Positions 32,539 to 41,595 are shown, counted from the first letter of the stretch. The stretch: 49,812 nt of DNA from Lapillicoccus sp. (GCF_025353065.1 NZ_JANXRJ010000317.1:1-49812); one strand, 5' to 3'. The notes: a model not told the origin generated them from the sequence alone. Numbers and translations: made by a program.

Positions 32539-33255
32539 CTATGACGTCGTCAGGACATCGAACTCGTTGCCGTCGGGGTCGGCCATCGTGAGACGGCCCT
32601 CACCGGACGAGTCGCCGATACGGGTTGCCCCGAGTCCGATGAGGCGGTCGACCTCCTGCTGAAGGTCACCACCCTCGATCGGGGCGAGATCGAAGCGGAG
32701 CCGGTTCCGGCCGGACCTCGGCCGCACCGGCGGACCACCCCAGGTGATCTTCGAACCGCCCGGTGGCGACTGGATCGCCGTCTCACCGTCCTGGTCCCAG
32801 ACCAGCGGCCACCCCAGGGCTGCGCTCCAGAAGTAGCCGACCTCCTGCGAGCCGTCCGACGACAGCGCCCCGACGGACCCGCAGCCGGCGAGGAAGCGGT
32901 TGCCGGGCTCGATGACGCAGAACTCGTTGCCCTCGGGGTCGGCGAGGACGACGTGCGCCGCATCCGGGCCCTGGCCGATGTCGAGGTGTCGGCCGCCCAG
33001 GTCGAGTAAGCGGACCACGGTCCGCTGCTGGTCCTCGAGGGAGACGCTCGTCAGGTCGACGTGCATCTGGTTCGCGTCGGTCTTCGGCGCGTCCGTGGGG
33101 AGGAACCGGATGCGAGAACCGGTGTCGTCGGGGGAAAGGATCCCCGGCCCGTCGCCCTCGTCGGTCATCTCCCGGTCGAGGACGCCGGCCCAGAACCGCG
33201 CGAGGCGTGCCGGGTCTTTCGCATCGATGCAGAGCGCGACGAGCCGTGACGTCAT
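32539..33255 (-). CDS. Tandem VOC (glyoxalase-like) domain protein
   Basis: This 238-residue protein has two vicinal-oxygen-chelate modules: the first LVALCIDAKDPARLARFWAG ... VVLADPEGNEFCVIEP, the second VGYFWSAALGWPLVWDQDGE ... LTMADPDGNEFDVLTTS. The paired DPEGNEF/DPDGNEF motifs supply the C-terminal Glu of each module. Many actinobacterial homologues are called glyoxalase-like without known substrate. The ATG at 33255 begins the domain; a frame from 33285 adds ten unsupported residues. It converges on the flavocytochrome gene. Confidence 0.88.
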   Translation of the reverse strand: MTSRLVALCIDAKDPARLARFWAGVLDREMTDEGDGPGILSPDDTGSRIRFLPTDAPKTDANQMHVDLTSVSLEDQQRTVVRLLDLGGRHLDIGQGPDAAHVVLADPEGNEFCVIEPGNRFLAGCGSVGALSSDGSQEVGYFWSAALGWPLVWDQDGETAIQSPPGGSKITWGGPPVRPRSGRNRLRFDLAPIEGGDLQQEVDRLIGLGATRIGDSSGEGRLTMADPDGNEFDVLTTS

Positions 33256-33490
33256 CGTGGCGGGCCTCCGATCGACGGGCGGCACGGCGGGTCCGGCCGG
33301 CCGGTGAGGGCGACGCTAGGCCGTCCCCGCAGTCAGCGCAAAGGGATTGAGCTCGAGGAACGGCAAGCGCGCGGCGGCGCGGTGGGGACTGTCAACCGGC
33401 ACGAGTCCGGTATGTGACGCGGTCGGGGCGGCATACCGGGCACCGGCCGGTCCTGTGTCCCCAGCGTCCGGACTCGGGTCGTCGCGGTGG

Positions 33491-34078
33491 TCAGCCCAGC
33501 GACGCGCTCGCCGCCCGGAGCTCGGCCAGGGCGGCCAGGGTGAAGGGAGCCAGCCCGTCGTCGGCGTCGCGCTCGCCCTCGGCCCACTCGGCGTAGCCGC
33601 GCTTGAAGGCCAGCACCCCCAGCTCGGCCGCCAGCTGTGCGGTGGGGTCGGGGACCCCGCGGGCGACGAGGGCGCTCGTCATGGCAGCGGCGAGGCCGAC
33701 GCTTTTGAGGGCATCCCGTTCCTGCAGCTCGGTGCTAGCGGCGACGGCGGCCTTGAGGCGGGGGCCCAGGTCGCGGTTCATCGGGCCCATCGCGTCGGAC
33801 GCCCGTTCGAGGCCGGCGGCGACCGCCTCGAGCGGGGTGGCGTCAGCGGGGGCCTCGGTGATGCCCTCGGCGAGGAGCTGGCTCAGCGTCTCCTGGCCGG
33901 CGACGAGGAGCTCTCGCTTGTCGGTGAAGTGGCGGAAGAAGGTGCTCTTGGTGACCCCGGCGCGCTCGGCGATCTGCGCCACCGTCGTCGAGTCGTAGCC
34001 CTGCTCGGTGAACAGGTCGACGGCAGCCATGACGAGCCGCTCGCGCGCACCCGGTTCCCATCGACCCATGAGGGACAT
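33491..34078 (-). CDS. TetR-family repressor of the adjacent epimerase-like gene
   Basis: A typical 195-residue TetR: HTH region VMAAVDLFTEQGYDSTTVAQ, then AERAGVTKSTFFRHFTDKRE, followed by an all-helical effector domain. It is divergent from the NAD-dependent epimerase-like gene with 75 bp between starts, and two near-identical dyads fill this gap. An in-frame ATG three codons downstream (34069) is equally possible. Loss of repression would be expected to raise both transcripts; the ligand is unknown. Confidence 0.9.
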   Translation of the reverse strand: MSLMGRWEPGARERLVMAAVDLFTEQGYDSTTVAQIAERAGVTKSTFFRHFTDKRELLVAGQETLSQLLAEGITEAPADATPLEAVAAGLERASDAMGPMNRDLGPRLKAAVAASTELQERDALKSVGLAAAMTSALVARGVPDPTAQLAAELGVLAFKRGYAEWAEGERDADDGLAPFTLAALAELRAASASLG

Positions 34079-34083
34079 CCTAG

Positions 34084-34137
34084 GTGATGGGACTTCTATC
34101 CCATCACTCTGCTACGGTCATGGGACACAAGTCCCAT
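34084..34137. promoter_or_regulatory. Two TetR operators between tetR and the epimerase-like gene
   Basis: GTGATGGGA-N6-TCCCATCAC (34084-34107) and ATGGGAC-N4-GTCCCAT (34120-34137) are perfect inverted repeats sharing the core ATGGGA/TCCCAT. A TACGGT -10-like hexamer (34113-34118) lies between them. Both divergent promoters would be covered by bound repressor. Confidence 0.85.
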
Positions 34138-34153
34138 CACTCGGAGGAATCCC

Positions 34154-35044
34154 ATGCACGTGCTCATCACCGGTGGCACCGGCCTGATCGGCTCCGCCGT
34201 CGTCGCCGAGCTGCTCGCCCACGACCACACCGTCCTGGCCCTCGCCCGCTCCGACGCCTCCGCGCTGGCCGTCGAGGCGGCCGGCGCCGAGGCCCTCCGC
34301 GGCGGCCTGGCCGACCTCGACGCCCTGCGCGCCGGCGCAGCCCGGGCCGACGGGGTCATCCACCTGGCCTTCAGCAACGACTTCAGCAGCGCCGAGGCCG
34401 TGGCTCGGGCGGTCGCGGAGGAGACCGCCGCGCTCACGACCCTGGGCGAGGCGTTCATCGGCACGGACCGCCCCCTGGTCACGGTCTCCGGGACGCCCTG
34501 GATCGCGGGCCGCGCCTCCACCGAGGCCGACCCGCTGCCGCTCGACGGGCCGGTGGGCGGCCGCGGCCGGACGGTCATGGCGCTGCTGGGTCTGGCCTCG
34601 CGCGGGGTCCGCAGCACGGCCGTGCGGATGCCCCGCACGGTCCACAACGAGGGCAACGAGGGCAACGGGGGCTTCGCCGGGCTGCTGACCGGCATCGCCC
34701 GCCGCACCGGGGTCTCCGGCTTCCCGGGCGACGGCGCCCAGCGCTGGCCGGCCGTGCACGCACTCGACGCCGCCGTCCTCTTCCGGCTGGCGCTGGAGCA
34801 GGCGCCGGCCGGCAGCTCCTGGCACGCCGTGGCCGACGAGGGCGACGCGGTGCGCGACATCGCCGCAGTCATCGGCGAACGGCTGGGCCTGCCCGTCGAG
34901 TCCGTGCCCGAGACGGCCTTCGGCCCGCTCGGCGCGATCTTCGCGATGGACCAGCCCTCGTCCAGCACCGTCACCCGGGTGGCGCTCGGCTGGACGCCGA
35001 CGCACCAGAGCCTGTTGGCGGACCTGAAGAACATCCAGACCTGA
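34154..35044 (+). CDS. NAD(P)-dependent epimerase/extended SDR
   Basis: A 296-residue atypical/extended SDR: TGGTGLIGS at the N-terminus binds the dinucleotide, GVIHLAF follows the fourth strand, and the C-terminal part has WPAVHALDAAVLFRLALEQ, typical of the NAD-dependent epimerase group. The usual YxxxK pair is not visible, as in several atypical SDRs. The ATG follows TCGGAGGAATCCC, a good ribosome site. Controlled by the divergent TetR. The substrate is unknown; an acyl, sugar or xenobiotic carbonyl compound is possible. Confidence 0.85.
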   Translation: MHVLITGGTGLIGSAVVAELLAHDHTVLALARSDASALAVEAAGAEALRGGLADLDALRAGAARADGVIHLAFSNDFSSAEAVARAVAEETAALTTLGEAFIGTDRPLVTVSGTPWIAGRASTEADPLPLDGPVGGRGRTVMALLGLASRGVRSTAVRMPRTVHNEGNEGNGGFAGLLTGIARRTGVSGFPGDGAQRWPAVHALDAAVLFRLALEQAPAGSSWHAVADEGDAVRDIAAVIGERLGLPVESVPETAFGPLGAIFAMDQPSSSTVTRVALGWTPTHQSLLADLKNIQT

Positions 35045-35066
35045 CGGAGCGGCCCCGCGACAGGAG

Positions 35067-35105
35067 GGCCCGACTCCGGATGGCCCGACTCAGGTGGCCC
35101 GACTC
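35067..35105 (+). repeat. Three spaced copies of GGCCCGACTC
   Basis: Identical 10-mers at 35067-35076, 35082-35091 and 35096-35105 have periods of 15 and 14 bp. They lie right after the epimerase-like gene, with a partial fourth (GGCCCC) at about 35111. Confidence 0.8.
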
Positions 35106-35132
35106 AGAATGGCCCCAGACAGGATGGTTTCG

Positions 35133-35326
35133 CTGGAGAGCGGTTCACGCGCGGACCGCCCCTTTATCGGGTGACCCGATACAGGGGCGCTGACCTGGAG
35201 AACCGTTCTCGAGCGGAGCGTCCCCTTGTCGATGCCCAGGATTCGGCCCTCGAGAAGGGCGCGCTTCACTCGACAACCGTTCTCCAGTGGACCGTCCCTT
35301 TATCGGGTCACCCGATAAAGGGACGG
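35133..35326. repeat. Intergenic array of about three imperfect 50-bp units with long hairpins
   Basis: Units begin near 35133, 35194 and 35272 and share a pattern like GAGAACCGTTCTC..GGACCGTCCC. The last contains a perfect 35-bp palindrome (35292-35326) with arms CCGTCCCTTTATCGGGT around one central base. The first holds a 33-bp version with one mismatch (35157-35189). The middle carries the palindrome GAGAACCGTTCTC (35198-35210). No ORF explains them. They may be REP-like elements, a structured RNA, or multiple protein sites upstream of the next gene. Confidence 0.75.
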
Positions 35327-35373
35327 CGGGCTAGCCTGTGGCCGCGGCATACGGCGCTCGACGAGGAGGAGAC

Positions 35374-36130
35374 GTGACCACCTTCACCGGATCCGACGAC
35401 CTGCAGGGGGCGGAGTTCGTCGACGCCAACCTGCGGGGCGCCCGGTTCGTCAGGACCGACCTGTCCGGCGTGGTGATGCGGGCGGTCGACGTGCAGGAGG
35501 CGGATATCGACGCGCCGTGGCTGTTCGACGGCGCGAGCTTCCTGCGCATCAACGGCGTCGACGTCATCCCCCTGGTCGAGGCGGAGCTCAACCGCCGATT
35601 CCCCGGCCGCGCCGAGCGGCACGCCGAGGATCCGGACGGTTTGCGCGCCGCCTGGGCCGCCCTCGAGCGCAGCTGGGCCGCCACGCTCGAACGCGTCGAG
35701 GGTATGCCGCCGGGCTCGGTCGACGTCTCCGTCGACGGCGAGTGGTCGTTCGCGCAGACGCTGCGGCACCTGGTCATGGCCACCGACACCTGGCTGGGGC
35801 GGGCCATTCGTGAGATCGCGCAGCCCTACCACCCCCTCGGCCAGCCGAACGCCGAGTACGAGACCGACGGCTACGACCTGGCCGTCTTCTCGGCGGACAC
35901 CCCCTCGTATGCCGAGGTGCTGGAGGTCCGCCCCGGTCGGGTCGCCATGGTGCGCGACTTCCTCGCCACCGTGACTCCCTAGCAGCTCGACGCGACGCGC
36001 CCCCACCCGTGGGCCCCGGACCACCAGGAGAACCGTCCGCTCCTGCCTCCACACGATCCTGCAGGAGGAGTGGGAGCCCCTGCGCTACGCCCTCCGCGAC
36101 CTCGACGCGGTCGAGGCCCGCTCCGCCTGA
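35374..36130 (+). pseudogene. Pentapeptide-repeat plus DinB protein, 3' end broken
   Basis: From GTG 35374 (GAGGAGGA 3-10 bases upstream) the protein has pentapeptide-type repeats (LQGAEFVDANLRGARFVRTDLSGV), then a DinB-like four-helix domain (EWSFAQTLRHLVMATDTWLG). TAG at 35980-35982 ends it at 202 residues. After the stop the same frame gives QLDATRPHPWAPDHQEN. One frame over, RSCLHTILQEEWEPLRYALRDLDAVEARSA follows with a stop at 36128, the usual C-terminus of this family. A GAG-to-TAG change and a +1 base near 36035 therefore remove about 50 residues. Residual function of the short form is possible. Confidence 0.8.
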
Positions 36131-36158
36131 GGTCGATGATCCCGGCCAAGCGACGCAA

Positions 36159-36231
36159 CGACGACCGTTGGTCGACGGCGCCGGACCCGCTGAACGGTCG
36201 GGGGCCGCGCGGGGCGGACCAACGGTCGTCG
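36159..36231. repeat. 15-bp perfect inverted repeat with 43-bp loop
   Basis: CGACGACCGTTGGTC (36159-36173) pairs with GACCAACGGTCGTCG (36217-36231). It lies between the broken DinB gene and the hydrolase. It could be a terminator, a transposon-like remnant, or a protein-binding pair. Confidence 0.8.
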
Positions 36232-36289
36232 CTACGCGCCGGGTCGTCGCCATGAGACAGGATGGGCCGGACCGACGAGGAGGACACCC

Positions 36290-37297
36290 ATGGACTGGAC
36301 CACCCCCGGCATCGAGGAGGTTGCCCCCGGGGTGCACCGCATCCCCCTGCCGATGCCGACCGACGGCCTGCGCGCCGTCAACGTGTATGCCGTGCTGGGC
36401 ACTGGGAGCAACACCCTGATCGACGGCGGGTGGAAGATCGAGCCGGCGGTCGTGGCTCTCGACGAGGCCCTCGCCACCCTCGACCTCTCGGCCGGCGACT
36501 TCGCCCAGTGCCTCGTCACGCACCACCACCGCGACCACTACACGCTGGCCGTCGAGCTGCGGCGTCGGGTCGGGATGACGATCAGCCTCGGCGAGGGGGA
36601 GCGCGACAACATGGACGCGGCGTATGCCGTCCGACCGGTCGCCTTCCAGTCACAGCTGAAGTCGCTCGCCGACGCCGGAGCGCAGTCGGTGCTCGACATG
36701 GTCCGAGCCGTCAAGCACGAAGGCGTCGACCGACATGACTACGAACCCCCTGACGCATGGCTCGCCGACGCGGACCGCCTCGATGCGAGCGGCCGCACCC
36801 TGCGTGTCGTCGCGACACCCGGGCACACCTCGGGCCACGTCGTGTTCGTCGACGACGACGCTGGCCTGATGTTCTCCGGCGACCACGTGCTGCCGCACAT
36901 CACGCCGTCCGTCGGGCTCCAGGCCGTGCCCGCGGTCAGCCCGCTGGCCGACTTCCTCTCGAGCCTCGCCCGCGTCGTCTCCGAGCCCGACCGGATCATG
37001 CTGCCGGCCCACGGCCCGGCGGGCGGGAGCATCCACGAACGCGCGACGCAGCTCATCGCCCACCACGAGACGCGGCTGACCGACACGGCCGCCGCGCTGA
37101 CGGGTGGTGCGGCCACGGCATACGAGGTGGCGCGGCACCTCCGCTGGACGAGCCGCAGCCGGCACCTCGACGAGATGGACGCCTTGAACCAGATGCTCGC
37201 CGTGATGGAGACCGTGGCCCACCTCGACGTCCTGCGCGCCCAGGGCCGCGTGACCCGGACCGAGCAGGCCGGCGACCCGTGGGTCTATGCGGTGTGA
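36290..37297 (+). CDS. Metallo-beta-lactamase-fold hydrolase
   Basis: This 335-residue MBL-fold enzyme has the metal-binding motif THHHRDHY (H-x-H-x-D-H), then GHTSGHVVF and GDHVLPHITP for the remaining ligands. A C-terminal winged-helix-like domain (ATAYEVARHLRWTSRSRHLDEM) matches the LACTB2-like group, whose members act on thioesters, lactones or RNA ends. Given the CoA ligases next door, a thioesterase-like role is imaginable but not shown. The ATG follows GGAGGA. Its 3' end overlaps the convergent acyl-CoA ligase gene by 13 bp. Confidence 0.88.
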   Translation: MDWTTPGIEEVAPGVHRIPLPMPTDGLRAVNVYAVLGTGSNTLIDGGWKIEPAVVALDEALATLDLSAGDFAQCLVTHHHRDHYTLAVELRRRVGMTISLGEGERDNMDAAYAVRPVAFQSQLKSLADAGAQSVLDMVRAVKHEGVDRHDYEPPDAWLADADRLDASGRTLRVVATPGHTSGHVVFVDDDAGLMFSGDHVLPHITPSVGLQAVPAVSPLADFLSSLARVVSEPDRIMLPAHGPAGGSIHERATQLIAHHETRLTDTAAALTGGAATAYEVARHLRWTSRSRHLDEMDALNQMLAVMETVAHLDVLRAQGRVTRTEQAGDPWVYAV

Positions 37298-38892
37298 GGG
37301 GACGGGGTGTAGTGGTCCCGGAAGGTGTCCCGCACCAGGTTCTTCTGGATCTTGCCCGTCGAGGTGCGCGGCAGCTCGGTCACGACGATGACCGACTTCG
37401 GTGCCTTGTAGGAGTCGAGCACGCCCTTGACCGCGGTGATCACGGCCACCTCGTCGATCTGCTCGCCCGGTTTCGCGACGACGACCGCGGTGACCGCCTC
37501 GCTCCAGCGGGCGTGCGGGAGGCCGACGACGGCGACCTCCGCGACCTGCGGGCACGCGGCATACACCGCCTTCTCGACCTCGATCGAGGCGACGTTCTCG
37601 CCGCCGGTCTTGATCACGTCCTTGGAGCGGTCGGTGAACCACAGCAGGCCGTCGGTGTCGAAGTGCCCGAGGTCGCCGGAGTGGAACCAGCCGTGCCGGA
37701 AGGCCTCGTCGGTCGCCTTCTCGTCCTTGAGGTATGCCGTCATGGTCTGGGGCCCGCGGTAGACGATCTCGCCGGTCTCGCCCTGGGGCAGCATCGCGCC
37801 GTCGTCGGCCATGATCGCGACGTGCACGTTGGCCGTCGGGGTGCCGGCAGCGCCGTTGTGGGAGAGCTGGTGCTCGGGCCGGAAGATCGTCGTCGTCGGG
37901 CTCATCTCGGTCTGCCCGAAGAGGAGGTAGAAGCCGCAGCCGAACACCTCGAGGCACTCGCGCAGCGTGGCCTCCGGCATCGGCGCCATCGCGTAGAGGG
38001 CCCGCCGCAGCGTCGACAGGTCGGTCGACGGGCGGTCGGGGTGGTCGAGCAGGGCGCGATACATCATCGGGATCCCGAAGATCTGCGTGATCCCCTCGGC
38101 CTCGATGAGGTGCAGGAGGCGGGCCGGGTCGAAGCCGGGCTCGATGTGGATGGTCGCGCCCACGACGACGGCCGGCGTGCAGTGACAGTTGAGCTGGGCC
38201 GTGTGGAACATCGGCATCATCGCGACGAAGCGGTCGTCCGCGGCGAACCGCCCCTCCAGCGCCATCATCAGCGACTCGACGTGGATCGCCGTGTGGTTGC
38301 CGATGACGCCCTTGGGGAACGACGTGGTGCCGCTGGTGTAGAGGTAGGTGAGAGCTGCCCGGTCGTCGACCACCACCTCCGGCTCGGCGTCGGAGCCGGC
38401 CGCGAGGACGTCGGCGAAGGCAGTGACAGGGAGGGTCCCGAGGAGCGCGCGGGCCCCGGTCGGGTCGCCGACCACGATCACCTCGGCAACGGAGGGCAGC
38501 GTCGTCACCGCCGACACCATCCGCTCGGCGAGGGCTTCGCTGACGACCAGCCCGCGGGCGCCGGAGTGCTCGAGGACGTAGGCGACCTCCTCGACCCGCC
38601 ACCCGAGGTTGATGGGCACGCAGACCGCGCCGATCTTGGCGCAGGCGTAGTAGGTCACCAGGAACTCGACGCTGTTCCCGGAGGCCAGACCGAGGGCGTC
38701 ACCGGCGGCAAATCCCCTGTGCAGCAACGCGTTTGCCAGCCGGTTGACCCAGCGGTTGAACTCGGCGTAGGTGAGCGAGCGGCTGCTGTCGACCAGGGCG
38801 ACCGTCTCCGGGGTGCGTGCCGCGGTGCGGGTCAGGCTGTCGCCGACGTTGACGCGGTGGATGAGGTTGAAGGCGAGCTCGGGCGTGGTCAC
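37285..38892 (-). CDS. Acyl-CoA synthetase (AMP-dependent ligase), third gene of operon
   Basis: This 535-residue ANL-superfamily ligase has the P-loop-like YLYTSGTTSFPKGV, FGQTEMSPTT (A5 motif), GWFHSGDLGHFDTDG (A7) and the C-terminal lysine motif TSTGKIQKN. It should activate a carboxylic acid to its CoA thioester via acyl-AMP. The GTG at 38892 overlaps the stop of the LLM oxidoreductase gene (GTGA), so the true start is well inside a longer frame reaching 39090. The sequence resembles fatty- or aromatic-acid ligases but does not fix the substrate. Confidence 0.9.
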   Translation of the reverse strand: MTTPELAFNLIHRVNVGDSLTRTAARTPETVALVDSSRSLTYAEFNRWVNRLANALLHRGFAAGDALGLASGNSVEFLVTYYACAKIGAVCVPINLGWRVEEVAYVLEHSGARGLVVSEALAERMVSAVTTLPSVAEVIVVGDPTGARALLGTLPVTAFADVLAAGSDAEPEVVVDDRAALTYLYTSGTTSFPKGVIGNHTAIHVESLMMALEGRFAADDRFVAMMPMFHTAQLNCHCTPAVVVGATIHIEPGFDPARLLHLIEAEGITQIFGIPMMYRALLDHPDRPSTDLSTLRRALYAMAPMPEATLRECLEVFGCGFYLLFGQTEMSPTTTIFRPEHQLSHNGAAGTPTANVHVAIMADDGAMLPQGETGEIVYRGPQTMTAYLKDEKATDEAFRHGWFHSGDLGHFDTDGLLWFTDRSKDVIKTGGENVASIEVEKAVYAACPQVAEVAVVGLPHARWSEAVTAVVVAKPGEQIDEVAVITAVKGVLDSYKAPKSVIVVTELPRTSTGKIQKNLVRDTFRDHYTPSPHTA

Positions 38893-39926
38893 GACGCGCT
38901 TCCGGCCTGTAGCAACCGGGCGAGCCGAGCTGTGAGAGAGGGGTCCACGGCATACGGCATGCTGAATGAGAGCCGGTCGACGAGCCCGCTGAACCGGCTC
39001 CGCAGGTCGCGCGCGGCCTCCTCCGGCGTGCCCACGACGGCGAACGCCGCCACCACGTCGTCGTCGATCTCGTCGGCCATCGAGGTCCACTCCCCGCGGC
39101 GCGACATGGCGTGGAGCCGCTCGTGCAGCGCGTGCCAGCCGTGGTGCTCCAGGACCACCCTGTATGCCGGGGTGGAGCCGTAGAAGGCCAGCTGCTTGCG
39201 GACGCCGGTCAGGGCGGCATCGAGCTGGGCCCGGCTCTCGCCGAGGGCGACGAAGGCCGGGAGGCTGACCACCGGCGGGAGGGCGAGCTCGCTCTCGGCC
39301 CGCCCCTTCTCCAGTGCCGGGACGGTGACCTCGCGCAGGTAGTCGGGCGTCGTCAGCGGGTGGGCGATGAGCCCGTCGGCGACCCGACCGGCCGTCTCGG
39401 TCATCAGCCCGCCGACGGCCGCGAGGTGGATCGGCGGGTTCCCGTGCGGGTTGGGCCCCGGGCTGAACATCGGTGTCATCAGGGTGTGTTGGTAGAACGG
39501 CCCCTCGTGCCGCAATGGCTCGCCGGTCTCCCAGGCCGTCCAGATCGTGCGCACGGCTCGGACGTAGTCCTGCATCCGGGCGGCGGGACTGCTCCAGGGC
39601 ATCGCGAAGCGGCGCTCGATGTGGGGCTTGACCTGCGAGCCGAGCCCGAGGACGAAGCGGCCCCCTGACAGCTCCTGCACGTCGTTCGCCGATATCGCTG
39701 TCGTCATGGGGGAGCGCGCGAAGGCGACGACGATCCCGCTGAGCAGGGTCACGCGCTCGGTCGCCCGGGCCGCGAGAGCGAGCGTTATGAACGGGTCGTG
39801 CTGGGTCTCCGGCACGAAGAAGCCGTCGTAGCCTGCCTCCTCGGCCGCGCGGGAGGTGGCCGCGAGGTCAGCGGGTGAGGCGCTGGGGTCACCGGTGCTG
39901 TCGACGAGGACGGTGGTCACGCTCAC
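38889..39926 (-). CDS. LLM-class F420-dependent oxidoreductase
   Basis: The 345-residue TIM-barrel flavin/deazaflavin oxidoreductase of the luciferase-like monooxygenase superfamily has AAEEAGYDGFFVPETQHDPF near the N-terminus, then LSGGRFVLGLGSQVKPHIERRF, the signature of a mycobacterial/actinobacterial probable F420-dependent subgroup. It likely transfers hydride from F420H2 to, or from, a substrate activated by the flanking ligases. The start ATG overlaps the stop of the upstream ligase gene by four bases. F420 use is inferred from the family only. Confidence 0.88.
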   Translation of the reverse strand: MSVTTVLVDSTGDPSASPADLAATSRAAEEAGYDGFFVPETQHDPFITLALAARATERVTLLSGIVVAFARSPMTTAISANDVQELSGGRFVLGLGSQVKPHIERRFAMPWSSPAARMQDYVRAVRTIWTAWETGEPLRHEGPFYQHTLMTPMFSPGPNPHGNPPIHLAAVGGLMTETAGRVADGLIAHPLTTPDYLREVTVPALEKGRAESELALPPVVSLPAFVALGESRAQLDAALTGVRKQLAFYGSTPAYRVVLEHHGWHALHERLHAMSRRGEWTSMADEIDDDVVAAFAVVGTPEEAARDLRSRFSGLVDRLSFSMPYAVDPSLTARLARLLQAGSAS

Positions 39927-41512
39927 GACGCGGTCCCGGCGGATGCGGTCCCGGCAGAGGCGACCGCGGCGGCGTGGGCGTAGTGCTCGCGCAGCTTGCC
40001 CTTGACCATCTTGCCGTTGGCGCTCCGGGGGAGGGAGTCCACGAAGTCGACGCTGCGTGGCGCTTTGTAGTGAGCGATCTTCTCCTTCACGTGGGCGATG
40101 AGCTGCGCCGCGAGCGCGTCGTCCGCCACGACCCCGTCGGCGACCTGCACGACGGCCTTGACCTGTTCTCCCATCTCGGGATCGGGGATGCCGATGACCG
40201 CGACGTCGTAGACCGCCGGGTGCATGGTGAGGGCGTTCTCGACCTCCTGCGGGTAGATGTTCACCCCGCCCGAGATGATCATGAAGGCGCGCCGGTCGGT
40301 GAGGTAGAGGAAGCCGTCCTCGTCCACCCGGCCGATGTCGCCGGTGGTCGCCCAGGTGTCGTGGAGGGGGTGCTGCGCGTTGCGGGTCTTCTCCGGGTCG
40401 TTGTGGTAGCTGAACGGCATCGCGTCGCGCTCGAAGTAGACCAGGCCGGTCTCGCAGACGGGGAGCTCACCCTGGTCGGGGTCGCCCTCGTCGCAGACGT
40501 GGAGGATGCCGAGACCGGCCCGGCCGACCGAGCCCTGGTGCGTCAGCCAGTCCTCGGGCCGGATCAGGGTGATCCCCGCGGCCTCGGTCGCGGCGTAGTA
40601 CTCGTGGAGGATCGGCCCCCACCAGTCGATCATCTGCTGCTTGACGTCGACGGGACAGGGGGCGGCGGCATGCACCGCGACCTTGAGGCTGCTCAGGTCG
40701 TGGGTTGAGCGCTCCTCCTCGGTCAGCTTGAGCATCCGGACGAACATCGTCGGCACCCACTGGCTGTGGGTCGCGCGGTACTGCTCGATGTAGCCCAGAG
40801 CTGCTACCGGGTCGAACCGCGACATCACGACGTCGGTGCCGCCCATGGCGTGGATGAGACCACCGAAGCGCAGCGGGGCGGCGTGGTAGAGCGGCGCAGG
40901 ACTGAGGTAGACGGTGTCCTCGTCGAACCCGTACATCGGGGCGAAGACCGCGATCATCAGGTCGCCGGGCTCGGTGACCTGCCGGGCCGGCAACGCGCCC
41001 CGGACGCCCTTGGGGACGCCGGTGGTCCCGGACGAGTACTGCATGTCGAGGCCGGCCGGCTGGGTCTCGAAGGGCACGTCGGAGGCCGCGGCAAGGGCCG
41101 CCTCGTAGTCGGCGAAGCCGGTGATCGCACCGCCGACCGCGAGTCGTAGCGTGATGCCGGGGACGCGGGCCACGATCTCGGCCGCCTTGTCGGCGAGCGT
41201 CGCTGAGGCGACGAACACCGTTGCGCCGCAGTCCTGCATGATGTACACCATCTCGTCCACCGAGAGGTGGTAGTTGATGGCCGTGATGTAGCGGCCGCTG
41301 CGGAGCGCCGCCCAGTAGCAGTCGTAGTAGACCGGGCTGTTCTCCGAGAGCAGCGCGAACGAGTCGCCGACCCGCAGGCCGTGGTCGAACAGCACGTGGT
41401 CGAGCCGGACGGACCGGTCCTCCAGCTGCCGATACGTCACCCCCTGACCCGTGTCGGCCATCACGACCGCGAGCTTGTCGGGATGGGTAGAGACATGGGT
41501 GCCTGGATACAC
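39923..41512 (-). CDS. AMP-dependent acyl-CoA ligase (FadD-like), first gene of operon
   Basis: A ligase of about 529 residues with DMQYSSGTTGVPKGVRG (A3), HEYYAATEAAGITLI (A5), WATTGDIGRVDEDGFLYLTDR (A7/A8) and the catalytic lysine near the end in SANGKMVKGKLR. I start at GTG 41512, four bases after a GGAGG ribosome site; a frame from 41545 would pass over that site. It leads a three-gene overlapping operon with the LLM oxidoreductase and a second ligase. A long dyad about 90 bp upstream is a likely operator. The substrate is unknown; mycobacterial FadD4-like enzymes are similar. Confidence 0.9.
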   Translation of the reverse strand: MYPGTHVSTHPDKLAVVMADTGQGVTYRQLEDRSVRLDHVLFDHGLRVGDSFALLSENSPVYYDCYWAALRSGRYITAINYHLSVDEMVYIMQDCGATVFVASATLADKAAEIVARVPGITLRLAVGGAITGFADYEAALAAASDVPFETQPAGLDMQYSSGTTGVPKGVRGALPARQVTEPGDLMIAVFAPMYGFDEDTVYLSPAPLYHAAPLRFGGLIHAMGGTDVVMSRFDPVAALGYIEQYRATHSQWVPTMFVRMLKLTEEERSTHDLSSLKVAVHAAAPCPVDVKQQMIDWWGPILHEYYAATEAAGITLIRPEDWLTHQGSVGRAGLGILHVCDEGDPDQGELPVCETGLVYFERDAMPFSYHNDPEKTRNAQHPLHDTWATTGDIGRVDEDGFLYLTDRRAFMIISGGVNIYPQEVENALTMHPAVYDVAVIGIPDPEMGEQVKAVVQVADGVVADDALAAQLIAHVKEKIAHYKAPRSVDFVDSLPRSANGKMVKGKLREHYAHAAAVASAGTASAGTAS

Positions 41513-41595
41513 CTGACCTCCTTGTCGGCGGTCCGGCCACGACATCGAGACCGGTCCGCGTCAGCGTGGATCAGGGCGGTGACCCCTGTCAAGGA

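Noticed and set aside
35133..35326. CRISPR array
   Set aside because: The repeated units are imperfect, contain long palindromes, and have no constant repeat with unique spacers; no cas gene is in the window.
36757..39183. An 808-codon plus-strand open frame through the hydrolase and ligase genes
   Set aside because: It has low-complexity Arg/His/Asp composition, is antisense to a clear acyl-CoA ligase, and has no family motif.
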